Shown here: piece by piece, positions 1 to 8,218 of the stretch
How positions within the stretch are numbered: position 1 is the first letter of the stretch
Layout of the letters: each line of letters opens with the position of its first letter
DNA from: Caballeronia sp. BR00000012568055
GTDB lineage: Bacteria; Pseudomonadota; Gammaproteobacteria; Burkholderiales; Burkholderiaceae
Direction of reading: 5' to 3'
Length of the DNA stretch: 41,802 nucleotides
Assembly (NCBI RefSeq): GCF_029439455.1
Contig: NZ_JAQFVG010000309.1
Location: forward strand, 1-41,802
Made by a program: the position numbers and the translations under genes
The notes under the pieces: model-generated
Database searches by the model: none
Told to the model about the DNA's origin: nothing
Seen by the model: the letters and a program-made list of their open reading frames with translations, nothing else

Positions 1-722
1 CCGTGTAGGTATAGATTCACCAGTGACAGGCGCACCATGTCCGGTGAAATGTCATAACCATGGATGTTTGCGGCCAACTTGTTGCGTTGGTCCGGCGTGA
101 GCTTGGCACCCGGCTTGTGTCCTTTGTTCTGGTCCAAGATGTATTTCCAGGCCGACACCAGGAAGCCAGCCGTGCCGCAGGCGGGATCTAGGATGCGTTC
201 GTGCTTTTGCGGATTGATAATCCGGACGATGAGGTCAATGATATGTCGCGGCGTACGGAATTGGCCCGCATCGCCCTGGCTGCCCAGCACCGACAATAGG
301 TATTCGAAAGCGTCGCCCAGTCTTTCCGAATGGTCATAGGAGAACGCATCGATTTCCTTCAGAAACGCCTTAAGCGTTTCTGGGTCGCGGTACGGCAGGT
401 AGGCGTTCTTGAAAATGTCTCGGAACAGCGCGGGCAGATGCGTGTTCTCGGTCATCTTGCCGATGCCTTCGGAGTAGAGGTTCAGCGTGTCCTGGCCGCC
501 CATGCTGGGCGCCAGCAGTTTGCTCCAGCTGTATTTCTCAAAGCCGTTGACAAAGAAACTGCGCTTGCCGCCGAACTCCTCGGACTGGACGTCCATGTCG
601 TCCATGAACTTAAAGATCAGGGCGATGGTGATCTGCTCGACCTGACTCTTGGGGTCCGGCACCTTGCCGACGAGGATGTCGCGGCAAGAATCGATTCGGC
701 GTTTGGTATCGGTATCCAGCAT
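1..722 (-). CDS. hsdM: Type I restriction-modification DNA methyltransferase subunit HsdM (5' part; continues past the left edge)
   Basis: Adenine-N6 methyltransferase subunit of a type I restriction-modification system; with the specificity subunit it methylates the host recognition site. I translated it by hand because it has no stop inside the window. It begins MLDTDTKRRIDSCRDILVGK with a GAGAG Shine-Dalgarno just upstream, and 240 residues are visible. Residues 1-150 match the helical HsdM N-terminal domain. The SAM-binding motif I, DPACGTAGF, lies at about residues 179-187, preceded by QFRTPRHI, the usual lead-in to the methylase fold. The catalytic NPPY/NPPF motif must lie beyond base 1. 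It starts 49 bases after the hsdR stop on the same strand, so it is probably co-transcribed. hsdS is expected further left. Family assignment is firm; recognition sequence cannot be inferred. Confidence 0.93.
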   Translation of the reverse strand, partial: MLDTDTKRRIDSCRDILVGKVPDPKSQVEQITIALIFKFMDDMDVQSEEFGGKRSFFVNGFEKYSWSKLLAPSMGGQDTLNLYSEGIGKMTENTHLPALFRDIFKNAYLPYRDPETLKAFLKEIDAFSYDHSERLGDAFEYLLSVLGSQGDAGQFRTPRHIIDLIVRIINPQKHERILDPACGTAGFLVSAWKYILDQNKGHKPGAKLTPDQRNKLAANIHGYDISPDMVRLSLVNLYLH

Positions 723-771
723 GGTGTTGTGTTCTGCTCTCTCGACCGCTTAGCGCAGCCTTGAAAATGTC

Positions 772-3324
772 TTACATGAATTGGTTCAGCGGTACGTAGT
801 CTTTGACGTACTCGGGGATGCCGTCGCGCCATTCGGGTGGCACAGCGCGCAGGTCGCCTACGCCAAAGGCCGGGTTCACGTTCAGTTCGCCGAAGCGCTT
901 ATCGTCGATGATGGCCCGCAGTGCTGCATCGGTGGCATATGCCTTGAAGAAGTACTTCATGGCCACGACTGCAGTGCCCTGATCTTCAGCCAGCTTGCTC
1001 TGGTTGGCGAGCAGGAACTCTTGGAATTCATCCTCAAGCAGCTCGTCCTTGCTCTTGAAGTACGGGATCAGGCCGAAGATTTTTTGCAGGATTTCCTTTA
1101 GGCTCAGCCGTCGATCCACTCCGGCTGCGCGGCGCAGCTTCTCGAGGTTGAAGTACTCGTTGGGTTTGTCGAACAGCTGGCTGGCGACATAGTCAATTGC
1201 CTGTCCCCATTGCTCGTTTTCGACTTGCTGCTGAAGCGTTGAGTCGGCTTTGACCTGATCCACGAATTTCTCGAAGAACATCCGGTCAATCTTCATGCCT
1301 TCGTAGCCGATCTGCTGCTCCGCTACGTGGTGCATGGCATCGGCGCCTGTATGCTCATGCATGCCAGAAAGAACCGGTGGCGGCGGCCCACCACCCTGTC
1401 CTTGACCCTCAACACCTAGGGCAGGGAGCTTCAGAACCTCGTCGTAGTCAAACTTTTCCTCGAAGTACTCGCAGTTCGCGAAGAAGTCGAAGAATTTGAA
1501 GCGTGCCTTCTCAGAGTCGTTGATAAGCGGTATCAGATCGTCATCGAACAACTGCTCAAGGAAGTTGTGCTTGCGCGTACCGCGTCCCTTGATCTGGACG
1601 AAATCGGACGGCGAGTACACAGGGCGCATCAACGCCAGGTTCAAGATGTCTGGACAGTCGTACCCTGTGGTCATCATGCCCACGGTGACGCAGACACGTG
1701 CCTTGCTGGTCTTGTACAAGGGATTGAAGTTGGCCGAGCCCAACAGGTTGTTGTTGGTGAAGTTGATGGTGTACTGCTGTGCATCCGCCACGTTGGACGT
1801 GACCTGCACCGCAAAGTCTGACTGGTACTTGCCGAGCCAAAGCACGTCCGCCAGCTCATTCAAGATCTGGGTGAGCTTGGCGGCGTGGTGCTGGCTGACT
1901 GCAAACACCAGACCTTTGCCGAACTCGCCGGTTACAGGATCGCGCAAGCCGTTCCTGATGAAGGTCTGGCAGAACAGCTCGTTGGTCGCTTTGGAGAAGA
2001 ACTTCTTCTCGAAGTCCTTGGAAACAAAGCTCTGTTCTTGTTGGCCGTTTTCGCCGATGGAAGCGATCACAGCATAGCCCTGCTCGGACAGAAGCTTGGT
2101 GGTAATGTCGGTACGCGCATCAACCACCACAGGGTTGATTAAGACGCCATCCTTGACGCCATCTAGCAGCGAGTAACGGAAGGTCGGTTGCCCGGATTCG
2201 CAACCGAACGTGCGGTAGGTATCCAGAAGGAGGCGGCGCTCCTGCTCGCGCGGGTCGCGGGTGGTGGCCTTGCTCGCGTCAAAGCTCTTCAGGTAATCGC
2301 GCGGTGTAGCCGTCAGGCCAAGCTTGTACCCAACGAAGTACTCGAAGACCGCACGGGCATTGCCGCCAATGGATCGGTGGGCTTCGTCTGAAATGACCAG
2401 GTCGAAGTCAGTCGGTGAGAACAGGCGCTTGTACTTGTTGTTGAATGACAGCGACTGCACCGTGGTGACAACAATCTCCGTCTTGCGCCAGTCGTCGCGG
2501 TGCTCTTTGTAAATGACCGTCGCGTAGTCGTTCTTCAGATAGTTCTTGAACGCTTTTGCAGCTTGGTCTTCGAGCTCAAGTCGATCCACCAGGAACAGCA
2601 CGCGTCGTGCGTTGCCAGTGCGAAGGAAAAGCTTGATGACAGCAGCAGACGTGAGCGTCTTGCCAGTGCCCGTTGCCATCTCAAACAGGAAACGTGTTGA
2701 GCCCTCTGCGACCGCATCTTGGATCGCATTAAGCGCCCTCTTCTGGTAGTCCCGCAGAAGCCGGAGCTTGTTCTTGGCGACGAAAGCAGGGCGCTCGTCA
2801 GCATTGATCCAACCGGCTTCCTTCTCGTAGCCAGGCAGTTGAGTCTGGACGATATAGTCGCGACCGACCGTCTCGGTGATCAAGCGTTTTTGGTCGGGCT
2901 CGAACTTTTGATAGCTCTTTAAAGAACCGGGCGTTGGGAAGGCCGTGATGACGTGTGGATTGCCTTGCTGCAGGTCCCAGAAGTAGTGCAGGTTGCCGTT
3001 CGAAAGAATCACAAAGCGGCAATTCAGCGACTTGGCGTACTTACGTGCCTGCTCTTTGCCAACAAGCGGATTCTTGTCCTCAGACTTGGCCTCCAGAACG
3101 ACCAGAGGGAAGCTCTTCTCATCGAGAAGCAGAAAATCGACATAGCCGTTCTTTGTGGACTCGAAGTTCTCGCCTAGATCGTTGATCTGATCCTGGCTCA
3201 ACTTGACGTTCGGCTCCAGGGCCACATTAGCCTTGCCCTTGGCATCGTCAAAGAACCGCCAGCCAGCAGACTCCAGCAACGTGTTGATCTTGATGCGTGC
3301 TTGCGCTTCTTTTGCATTCGCCAT
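772..3324 (-). CDS. hsdR: Type I restriction endonuclease subunit HsdR (EcoEI-like)
   Basis: ATP-driven translocase and nuclease subunit of the type I system, cutting unmethylated foreign DNA. The 850-residue protein starts with an HSDR_N nuclease domain: Asp63 and the Glu78-Ala-Lys80 pair fit the PD-(D/E)xK signature. The SF2 helicase motor follows, with Walker A ATGTGKT at 217-223, DEAH at 313-316, a LTATP motif soon after, and QIKGRGTRK as motif VI. The C-terminal part (FNLEKLRRAAGVDRRLSLKE) resembles the EcoEI_R_C domain. Length suits the EcoEI/type IB-like class and is shorter than EcoKI HsdR. A GGGAGG ribosome site precedes the ATG. Its start lies two bases after the stop of a small ribbon-helix-helix gene, and hsdM follows. 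Base composition is visibly lower in GC than the chromosome to its right, suggesting acquisition by transfer. Confidence 0.95.
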   Translation of the reverse strand: MANAKEAQARIKINTLLESAGWRFFDDAKGKANVALEPNVKLSQDQINDLGENFESTKNGYVDFLLLDEKSFPLVVLEAKSEDKNPLVGKEQARKYAKSLNCRFVILSNGNLHYFWDLQQGNPHVITAFPTPGSLKSYQKFEPDQKRLITETVGRDYIVQTQLPGYEKEAGWINADERPAFVAKNKLRLLRDYQKRALNAIQDAVAEGSTRFLFEMATGTGKTLTSAAVIKLFLRTGNARRVLFLVDRLELEDQAAKAFKNYLKNDYATVIYKEHRDDWRKTEIVVTTVQSLSFNNKYKRLFSPTDFDLVISDEAHRSIGGNARAVFEYFVGYKLGLTATPRDYLKSFDASKATTRDPREQERRLLLDTYRTFGCESGQPTFRYSLLDGVKDGVLINPVVVDARTDITTKLLSEQGYAVIASIGENGQQEQSFVSKDFEKKFFSKATNELFCQTFIRNGLRDPVTGEFGKGLVFAVSQHHAAKLTQILNELADVLWLGKYQSDFAVQVTSNVADAQQYTINFTNNNLLGSANFNPLYKTSKARVCVTVGMMTTGYDCPDILNLALMRPVYSPSDFVQIKGRGTRKHNFLEQLFDDDLIPLINDSEKARFKFFDFFANCEYFEEKFDYDEVLKLPALGVEGQGQGGGPPPPVLSGMHEHTGADAMHHVAEQQIGYEGMKIDRMFFEKFVDQVKADSTLQQQVENEQWGQAIDYVASQLFDKPNEYFNLEKLRRAAGVDRRLSLKEILQKIFGLIPYFKSKDELLEDEFQEFLLANQSKLAEDQGTAVVAMKYFFKAYATDAALRAIIDDKRFGELNVNPAFGVGDLRAVPPEWRDGIPEYVKDYVPLNQFM

Positions 3325-3326
3325 GC

Positions 3327-3515
3327 TCAGGCACCTCCCTTAACTGTTTCATCTCGACGATCCAGCTTAAGGTTGTGCGCTCGGGCGTATTCCAGCACCA
3401 GGATTTCGATCATCGACGCCACCGAACGGCGCTCGCGATCCGCCGCCAAGCGCAAAAGCTGCTTAATCTCGGCGGAGGTCCGGATGGAGAGGGTTTCGTC
3501 CTTCACGCGTGACAT
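3327..3515 (-). CDS. Small ribbon-helix-helix (Arc/CopG-like) protein leading the restriction operon
   Basis: A 62-residue protein beginning MSRVKDETLSIRTSAEIKQL. The pattern of a short polar beta strand (ETLSIRT) followed by two helices (AEIKQLLRLAADRERR and SVASMIEILVLEYAR) fits the ribbon-helix-helix DNA-binding fold of Arc/MetJ/CopG proteins, which bind as dimers to short palindromes. Its stop is two bases before hsdR, so the two are almost certainly translated from one message. A perfect 8-base inverted repeat lies 39 bases upstream, over the likely promoter, suggesting autoregulation. RHH proteins are common as antitoxins, but no toxin gene is adjacent; control of hsdR/hsdM expression is the more economical reading. 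Fold assignment is from sequence pattern; function is inference. Confidence 0.75.
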   Translation of the reverse strand: MSRVKDETLSIRTSAEIKQLLRLAADRERRSVASMIEILVLEYARAHNLKLDRRDETVKGGA

Positions 3516-3553
3516 GGCGGCATCTCGTCAATGGTGGCACGCGAATGTACTGC

Positions 3554-3580
3554 CTTTGCATGTGTTTGCGCAATGCAAAG
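3554..3580. promoter_or_regulatory. Perfect inverted repeat, candidate operator of the RHH-hsdR-hsdM operon
   Basis: CTTTGCAT (3554-3561) and ATGCAAAG (3573-3580) are perfect inverted copies separated by 11 bases. The repeat sits 39 bases upstream of the RHH start and abuts a possible minus-strand -10 box, so a bound dimer pair would block transcription. The arms are seen directly; the binding protein is inferred. Confidence 0.5.
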
Positions 3581-3609
3581 TTATACCGCGCCGTCCTCGC
3601 TGCAGGTAA
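3573..3609 (-). promoter_or_regulatory. Possible promoter of the restriction operon
   Basis: On the minus strand TATAAC (complement of 3580-3585) makes a fair -10 box and would start transcription near 3573, within the inverted repeat. The -35 candidate TTACCT (complement of 3604-3609) is 18 bases further up but matches the consensus poorly. Offered as a weak prediction. Confidence 0.3.
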
Positions 3610-3864
3610 TTTCACATCTGCGCGTAGAAAGGTTTGCGATACAGTAGGGAAAAGTCTGCCTCGGTGCGTACTGGACGCAAGTTTTACCGCCCGCCTGATG
3701 CGCCGCGCTGTAGTACTTCCGAGGTTTGACGCTTCGGTGGGCCAAGAGCCGACCATTGAGCTCTTTCAGACGTCGAAATTCCGGGCAAGAGCTGCGGGGC
3801 GATTTTGGGGGCGCGGGAACAACGTCCGATGCCACGACTAAGGTTGAGCACAATGCACTTGGAA

Positions 3865-3955
3865 GGGTACTTTTGGGGGTACAAAAAAACACCAAGTCCC
3901 GCAAGCCCTTTCCACTGTTAGAAGAGGTTGATTCTTTATGTGGACGCCTCCACCA
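3865..3955. other. Candidate island attachment region (GGGTAC repeats and tRNA/tmRNA-like 3' end)
   Basis: Two GGGTAC copies lie close together (3865-3870 and 3877-3882, the second inside TTTTGGGGGTAC). G-rich GGGTAC repeats are, from memory, often found next to tyrosine-recombinase attachment sites in proteobacterial islands. At 3945-3955 the plus strand reads CGCCTCCACCA, which looks like the acceptor strand plus discriminator and CCA of a tRNA or tmRNA, and a rho-independent terminator follows at once. No T-arm or other tRNA body is present, so at best this is a copied 3' end. Together with the composition shift this suggests the right end of an island carrying the restriction genes. It could also be coincidence over 11 bases. 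Confidence 0.3.
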
Positions 3956-3965
3956 ACCCTTTGGA

Positions 3966-3999
3966 AAACCCGCGAACGTGAAAACGGCGCGGGTTTTTT
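3966..3999 (+). terminator. Rho-independent terminator
   Basis: AAACCCGCG (3966-3974) pairs perfectly with CGCGGGTTT (3988-3996), followed by a T run to 3999. It points rightward, yet no plus-strand gene precedes it in the window. It would suit a stable RNA gene whose body was displaced by an insertion. Confidence 0.7.
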
Positions 4000-4055
4000 G
4001 TTTTGCGCGCGCGTTTGGTCAAGCTCCGGCGCGCTTCGGCTTCACTTTGAAAAGC

Positions 4056-4084
4056 ACAAAAAAAAGCCCCGCGCGAGGCGGGGC
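4056..4084 (-). terminator. Rho-independent terminator, minus strand
   Basis: GCCCCGC (4066-4072) and GCGGGGC (4078-4084) form a 7-bp stem with a 5-base loop. On the minus strand it is followed by a run of T (complement of the A run 4058-4065). No minus-strand gene is recognisable just upstream of it, which leaves its transcript unexplained. Confidence 0.65.
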
Positions 4085-4182
4085 AAACATCCTTGAGAGA
4101 CGCAACTGCGGCAGAGACGACCGCAGCTACATGTCGAAGAATAGGTGGAGTTGATTGCCCGCCGAATCGGAGCGGTCTGAAT

Positions 4183-4200
4183 TTGACTGCCTACAGTCAA
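4183..4200. repeat. Short inverted repeat upstream of the PIG-L gene
   Basis: TTGACTG (4183-4189) and CAGTCAA (4194-4200) form a perfect 7-base inverted repeat with a 4-base centre, about 150 bases before the deacetylase start. It may be an operator or a small hairpin. No T run follows, so it is not a terminator. Confidence 0.4.
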
Positions 4201-4347
4201 CAACTCGGCCGCTGAGATGATTACCTTTCACGCGCGTCAGGCATCTCGTGCGTGTTCGCTCGGGCACCGACCGCAGACATATCGGCACGGCAATCTTCTG
4301 CTTTATTCTTATGGGCTGGCGCACGGACACGCGCCTTCGGGGAGAGC

Positions 4348-6780
4348 ATGCAGAGAAGCGCGTCGAAGCCGTGGTTTGCGGGTGCGTGGTTATCACTTTT
4401 CTGGGCGATGTCCGCCCTGCTCATCTCTCACGCCGCGCATGCTGCCACGCCCTCGCCCTCGCCCACGCCTGCGCCCGATTGCCGCGCCGGGACGCTCATC
4501 ACCGTGGTCGCGCATCTGGATGATGACCTGCTGTTCGTGAATCCCGGTATCAGCGACAAGCTCGACGCCGGCTGGTGCGTGACCACCGTGCATCTGATCG
4601 GCGGGGCAAACGGCGCGAAGTTCGATTACGTCGTGTTGCGCGAAACCGGCACCAAGCTCGCCTATGCGCGCATGGCGGGCGTGCCGAACCAGTGGGATGA
4701 ATCCACCGTGATGTTCGCCGGCAAGCCCGTGCATCAGCTTGTGCTCAGGCAACAGCCGCGCGTGAGGCTGCTGGAATTGCGATTGCCGGGCGGCGCGGTG
4801 CGCGGCGGCAAAGTGCCGCTCGGCTTGCTCTGGGAACGCGGTCAGACGCTCTCGACGTATCCGCTCCATTCCGATGGAACCGGCGCGACCACCTACAACC
4901 GCGCGCAACTGATCGCGACCTTGCGCGCGATCCTCACGCCATCGACGGAAATCTATACGCTGAATCCGGATACGGTCGCATTCATGGAGCATCCGGATCA
5001 CATTCTCGCCGCGCGCATCACGCGGATGGTCGCGCAGAGTTTGCATCGCAGTGAGCCGATCGGGTTCCACATCACTTATCCGACCGGCGGGCTGCCGCAG
5101 AATCTCGACGCCAACCAGACGCAGCGCAAGCGCGATATCGTCGGCAGCTACTTCGCCGTCGATGGCAACGATTCCGGCCACGTGTTCGGCGAATACATGT
5201 GGGACGGCAACTGGGTCGCGCGCCGCTACTACAGCATGGCGCAATCGAACGATTCCGGCGCGGAGTTCCAGCCGCATCCGATGCAACTCGTCAACGAGTA
5301 TTCGAGCCGCTGCATGACATCGGGCGGTGCGGGCAAGGCGCCGGACCTCGCCGCCTGCACAAAGACGCCGCAGCAGAACTGGTACTGGCAGCAACTTCCC
5401 GCCGCGCCCGGCGAGAAGAACGACGCCTTGCTCGTGAACGCCGCGACGAAAGCGTGTATCGCGGAAAAGGATTCGGGGCTGGTCGAGGAAGAATGCAATC
5501 CGACGATACCGTCGCAACGCTGGACGCCGTGGGACTTCGGCTTCGTCTACACGCCGCTCAATCACTGTCTCGGTGAGAAGGACGGCGCGCTCGTCGCCAG
5601 CCGATGCTCGATGCTGACCGCGCAGTACCGCTGGTCGCCATCGACGAATACGGTGTGGACGGATACGCGCCGCGAAGGCGCGCTCTATGGCGACGTCAAA
5701 GGCACCGGACGCGACAGTACGGTCTACGTGCAGCGTCGCAAGGACGGGCCGGGATTCAACGTCTGGGTCGCGGAAATGTCGCGCTTCGATCAGGCGTCGC
5801 CGTGGTACCTGAATGCCGTGCCGTTCGATCCGAAAGCCACCGCGCCCACGTGCCAGAAAGACTCGCTGTGCTTCGACAGCGCCCGCTTCCTGCTCGGCGA
5901 TTTCGATGGCGACGGCCGCGCCGATCTGATGGTCGTGACGCCGCGCGAAGGCGGCACCGCGTTCTGGCTGATGAAGAGCGCGGGCACGCACTTCGAAGCG
6001 CCGCGCCTGTGGTATCAGACGAGCGCGCAATGGACGCCGGATATCGCCCAGCAATACGTCGCGGCGGATTTCAACGGCAGCGGCCGCGCCGGCGTGATGA
6101 TCGCGCAGAAGCGCAAGGACGCGGGTCTGGACCTGTGGGTGCTGACATCGCACGGCGCGACCGGCAACGCGCCCGCGCTCTGGCTCGACGCGCGCAAGCT
6201 CGATGCGGGTGCGCGCTTCATGCCCGCGCGCATCGAAGGTTCGGCGCATGCCGGGCTGCTCGCGATCGAAGATGTCGATGGCGCGCTGGCCTTGTCGCAG
6301 TTCGCCAGCACGGATGGCGCGTTCACGGCGAGCTATCGGACCAACGTGTATCCGCAGTTGCGGGCGGCGAACGTGAAAGTCGTGTCGGGCGACATCGACG
6401 GTGACGGTATCGACGATTTGCTCGTGCTCGCGCCGCAAGGCGACGCCACCGCCACGCGCGTCTTCACGATGAAAGGCGGCAAGGTCTTCGGCCCGCCGAA
6501 GGAAAGCGCGACGCTCGCCAACGTCTCGTACGCCGATTCGATGCCCGCGCTGATCCGCCGCAACGAACGCGAGAGTCACGAAAGCGCAGCCACGCTGCTG
6601 CTGTTCAAGCGCGCGAACGCCTTGCTCGAAGAGTTCTACTACACGGGTGGCGCGCCGAGCATCGTCGGCTATGACGTGAATGCGTCGTACGAACTCGGAC
6701 CGGTGCAGATCTGGGGCGATCTGCCCGGCTTGTTCTCCGAGTCGTTGTGGATGAAGTCGCTTGCCTACTGGACGAAGTAA
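4348..6780 (+). CDS. Secreted PIG-L family deacetylase with lectin-like and FG-GAP/VCBS repeats
   Basis: An 810-residue exported protein. I chose the ATG at 4348, preceded by GGGGAGAG, over an upstream in-frame start because it opens a classic signal peptide ending AHA before ATPSPSP. PIG-L enzymes are zinc-dependent amidases that remove acetyl groups from N-acetylglucosamine-type sugars. The metal motif appears as AHLDDD (His56, Asp58, Asp59), with a second ligand motif EHPDH at 214-218. Residues about 314-430, with spaced Cys and QNW/QRW motifs, resemble a ricin-type beta-trefoil that could bind sugar. Three calcium-loop-like FG-GAP motifs follow (DFDGDGRADL near 518, DFNGSGRAGV near 573, DIDGDGIDDL near 682), suggesting a beta-propeller. 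It ends three bases before the convergent glycosyltransferase. The substrate is unknown; an exopolysaccharide or cell-wall sugar is plausible. Confidence 0.85.
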   Translation: MQRSASKPWFAGAWLSLFWAMSALLISHAAHAATPSPSPTPAPDCRAGTLITVVAHLDDDLLFVNPGISDKLDAGWCVTTVHLIGGANGAKFDYVVLRETGTKLAYARMAGVPNQWDESTVMFAGKPVHQLVLRQQPRVRLLELRLPGGAVRGGKVPLGLLWERGQTLSTYPLHSDGTGATTYNRAQLIATLRAILTPSTEIYTLNPDTVAFMEHPDHILAARITRMVAQSLHRSEPIGFHITYPTGGLPQNLDANQTQRKRDIVGSYFAVDGNDSGHVFGEYMWDGNWVARRYYSMAQSNDSGAEFQPHPMQLVNEYSSRCMTSGGAGKAPDLAACTKTPQQNWYWQQLPAAPGEKNDALLVNAATKACIAEKDSGLVEEECNPTIPSQRWTPWDFGFVYTPLNHCLGEKDGALVASRCSMLTAQYRWSPSTNTVWTDTRREGALYGDVKGTGRDSTVYVQRRKDGPGFNVWVAEMSRFDQASPWYLNAVPFDPKATAPTCQKDSLCFDSARFLLGDFDGDGRADLMVVTPREGGTAFWLMKSAGTHFEAPRLWYQTSAQWTPDIAQQYVAADFNGSGRAGVMIAQKRKDAGLDLWVLTSHGATGNAPALWLDARKLDAGARFMPARIEGSAHAGLLAIEDVDGALALSQFASTDGAFTASYRTNVYPQLRAANVKVVSGDIDGDGIDDLLVLAPQGDATATRVFTMKGGKVFGPPKESATLANVSYADSMPALIRRNERESHESAATLLLFKRANALLEEFYYTGGAPSIVGYDVNASYELGPVQIWGDLPGLFSESLWMKSLAYWTK

Positions 6781-6783
6781 GCT

Positions 6784-7863
6784 TCAGCTAAGTTTGACGC
6801 GCAGATTCAGCACATCCCGCGCGATCGCCAGATAGCGATCCGCCGTGCTTTGCAGCGTCAGACCATGCAGCGGACGCGTGGTGCGCGGCTGCGTCAGCGC
6901 TTCGAGCAAGGCGCGGCCGTAGGCGTCGATATCGCTGGTATCGAGCAATTGCACGCTCGGGAAATTCGCGGCGAACGCGAACGATGAAATCGCGCTCGCC
7001 ACCACTGGAATGCCTGACGCCAGCGCCTCCAGAAAGCTGATGCTGTGCGCCTCGAAGCTCGACGGCATCGCGAACACGGTCGATGCACGCAGAATCTGCG
7101 CGACGTCGTTGCGCGGTCCCTGAATCTGCACGCGATCCTGTAAGCCCAACTGCGCCACGCGCTCGACCACCGCCGCGTGATACGCGAGATTTTCGATCAC
7201 ACCGCACAGCAGCAAACGCGCTTCCGGCTCGGCGCGCGCCACGTACGCGAACGCTTCGACCGTCTGCAACTGATTCTTCTCGGGAATGTATCGGCCAATC
7301 TGCACGATCTGCTTGCGCACGGCGGGCACGGGCGGCATGGCGTCGTCGTGAGCGAAGCTCGACACGTCCACGCCATTCGGCACGACGATCATCGACGGAT
7401 GCGAGCCGACTTCCTTCACATAGTTGTCGATATTGCCCTGCGACACGCCGATCACCGCCTTCGCGCGGCTCGACAGCAGACGCTCGGCGCGCAGCAACGC
7501 GCGATTGGCGAAGTCGTTGGCGCCGGAGTGCATGACCCAGACGATCGGCACGCGCGTCGGCAAGGCGCGCACGTAGAGCGCGGGAATGGTCGCGTGCGCG
7601 AAGATGATGTCCGGCCTGAAGCTGCGGATCGCGCGATGCAGAAACAGCAGACGCCCGAGCTTGCCCATGCTCCGCGTGGGGAACAGGCAGGTTACGTTAT
7701 GCGCGCGCAACTCCGCGCTGATGTGGGTGAAATCGTCATGTTCGGGCTCCAATGACGCGATGCAGACATCGTGGCCGCCATTTTGATGTCCTATCGCGAC
7801 GCCCTTCGCAAGTACTTCCGCCCCGGATAATCGCGGCGTCAGTATGACCTGGAGAATTCGCAT
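6784..7863 (-). CDS. Glycosyltransferase family 4 (GT-B fold)
   Basis: A 359-residue cytoplasmic glycosyltransferase. The N-terminus MRILQVILTPRLSGAEVLAKG has the GT4 acceptor-domain start with a SGAE loop. The donor-binding half begins near VVPNGVDVSSF and QIGRYIPEKNQ. The EX7E signature is EAHSISFLE, followed by ALASGIPVVAS, typical of retaining enzymes using nucleotide sugars. It would add a sugar to a lipid-linked or polysaccharide acceptor. No polysaccharide cluster surrounds it. It is convergent with the secreted PIG-L deacetylase and the two coding regions nearly touch, so they do not share an operon. No clear ribosome site precedes the ATG. Donor and acceptor cannot be told from sequence. 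Confidence 0.87.
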   Translation of the reverse strand: MRILQVILTPRLSGAEVLAKGVAIGHQNGGHDVCIASLEPEHDDFTHISAELRAHNVTCLFPTRSMGKLGRLLFLHRAIRSFRPDIIFAHATIPALYVRALPTRVPIVWVMHSGANDFANRALLRAERLLSSRAKAVIGVSQGNIDNYVKEVGSHPSMIVVPNGVDVSSFAHDDAMPPVPAVRKQIVQIGRYIPEKNQLQTVEAFAYVARAEPEARLLLCGVIENLAYHAAVVERVAQLGLQDRVQIQGPRNDVAQILRASTVFAMPSSFEAHSISFLEALASGIPVVASAISSFAFAANFPSVQLLDTSDIDAYGRALLEALTQPRTTRPLHGLTLQSTADRYLAIARDVLNLRVKLS

Positions 7864-8218
7864 CTGTGCAGTCCCTCGGCTATTCCGAAGTGTCTACGGC
7901 GGCCACCCGTTCTGCCCGATACGTGGTCCCCGTTGCCGTTCGCCTCACGATGTCTCTCGCCATTCGAGACACGGCACACTCCCTGTTTTTCTGTTTATCG
8001 ATCTAGTTGGCGCGTGCTCACCAGAAATTACCATCGATGACACGCCACGTTAAGTTACTCCTGACTTCATATCAAACGCACGCCATCTCGTAGTGTTTTT
8101 CGGTCGGAGGCGAAAGCGAAGAAAGCGAAACGTGGCATCGCGCACATGAGCGACGAAAGGGTGACGAAAGACGAGGTCGATCCGCCGGCGAGAGACCTTC
8201 GGCCGGCGGTGAAGAAAA
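7864..8218. other. Gene-free interval
   Basis: About 355 bases between the glycosyltransferase start and the end of the small secreted gene, both on the minus strand. It should hold the glycosyltransferase promoter. The only structure I see is a GC-rich inverted repeat, CCGCCGGC (8182-8189) and GCCGGCGG (8202-8209), just past the small gene's stop. It could be a weak terminator but lacks a T run. No convincing coding sequence. Confidence 0.5.

Noticed and set aside
3301..3841. Plus-strand small open frames between the restriction operon and the junction
   Set aside because: They overlap the RHH gene or the operator region, lack ribosome sites and read as arginine-rich noise.
3891..3960. Complete tRNA gene at the junction
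   Set aside because: Only the CCA-like end is tRNA-like; there is no T-arm, anticodon arm or D-arm in the bases before it.
4393..6579. 728-codon antisense open frame under the PIG-L gene
   Set aside because: Composition is Arg/Ala/His-rich without domains, as expected opposite a high-GC gene; the sense frame has signal peptide and motifs.
8182..8209. Terminator of the small secreted gene
   Set aside because: The inverted repeat is good but no T run follows on the minus strand, so I list it only as structure in the intergenic region.
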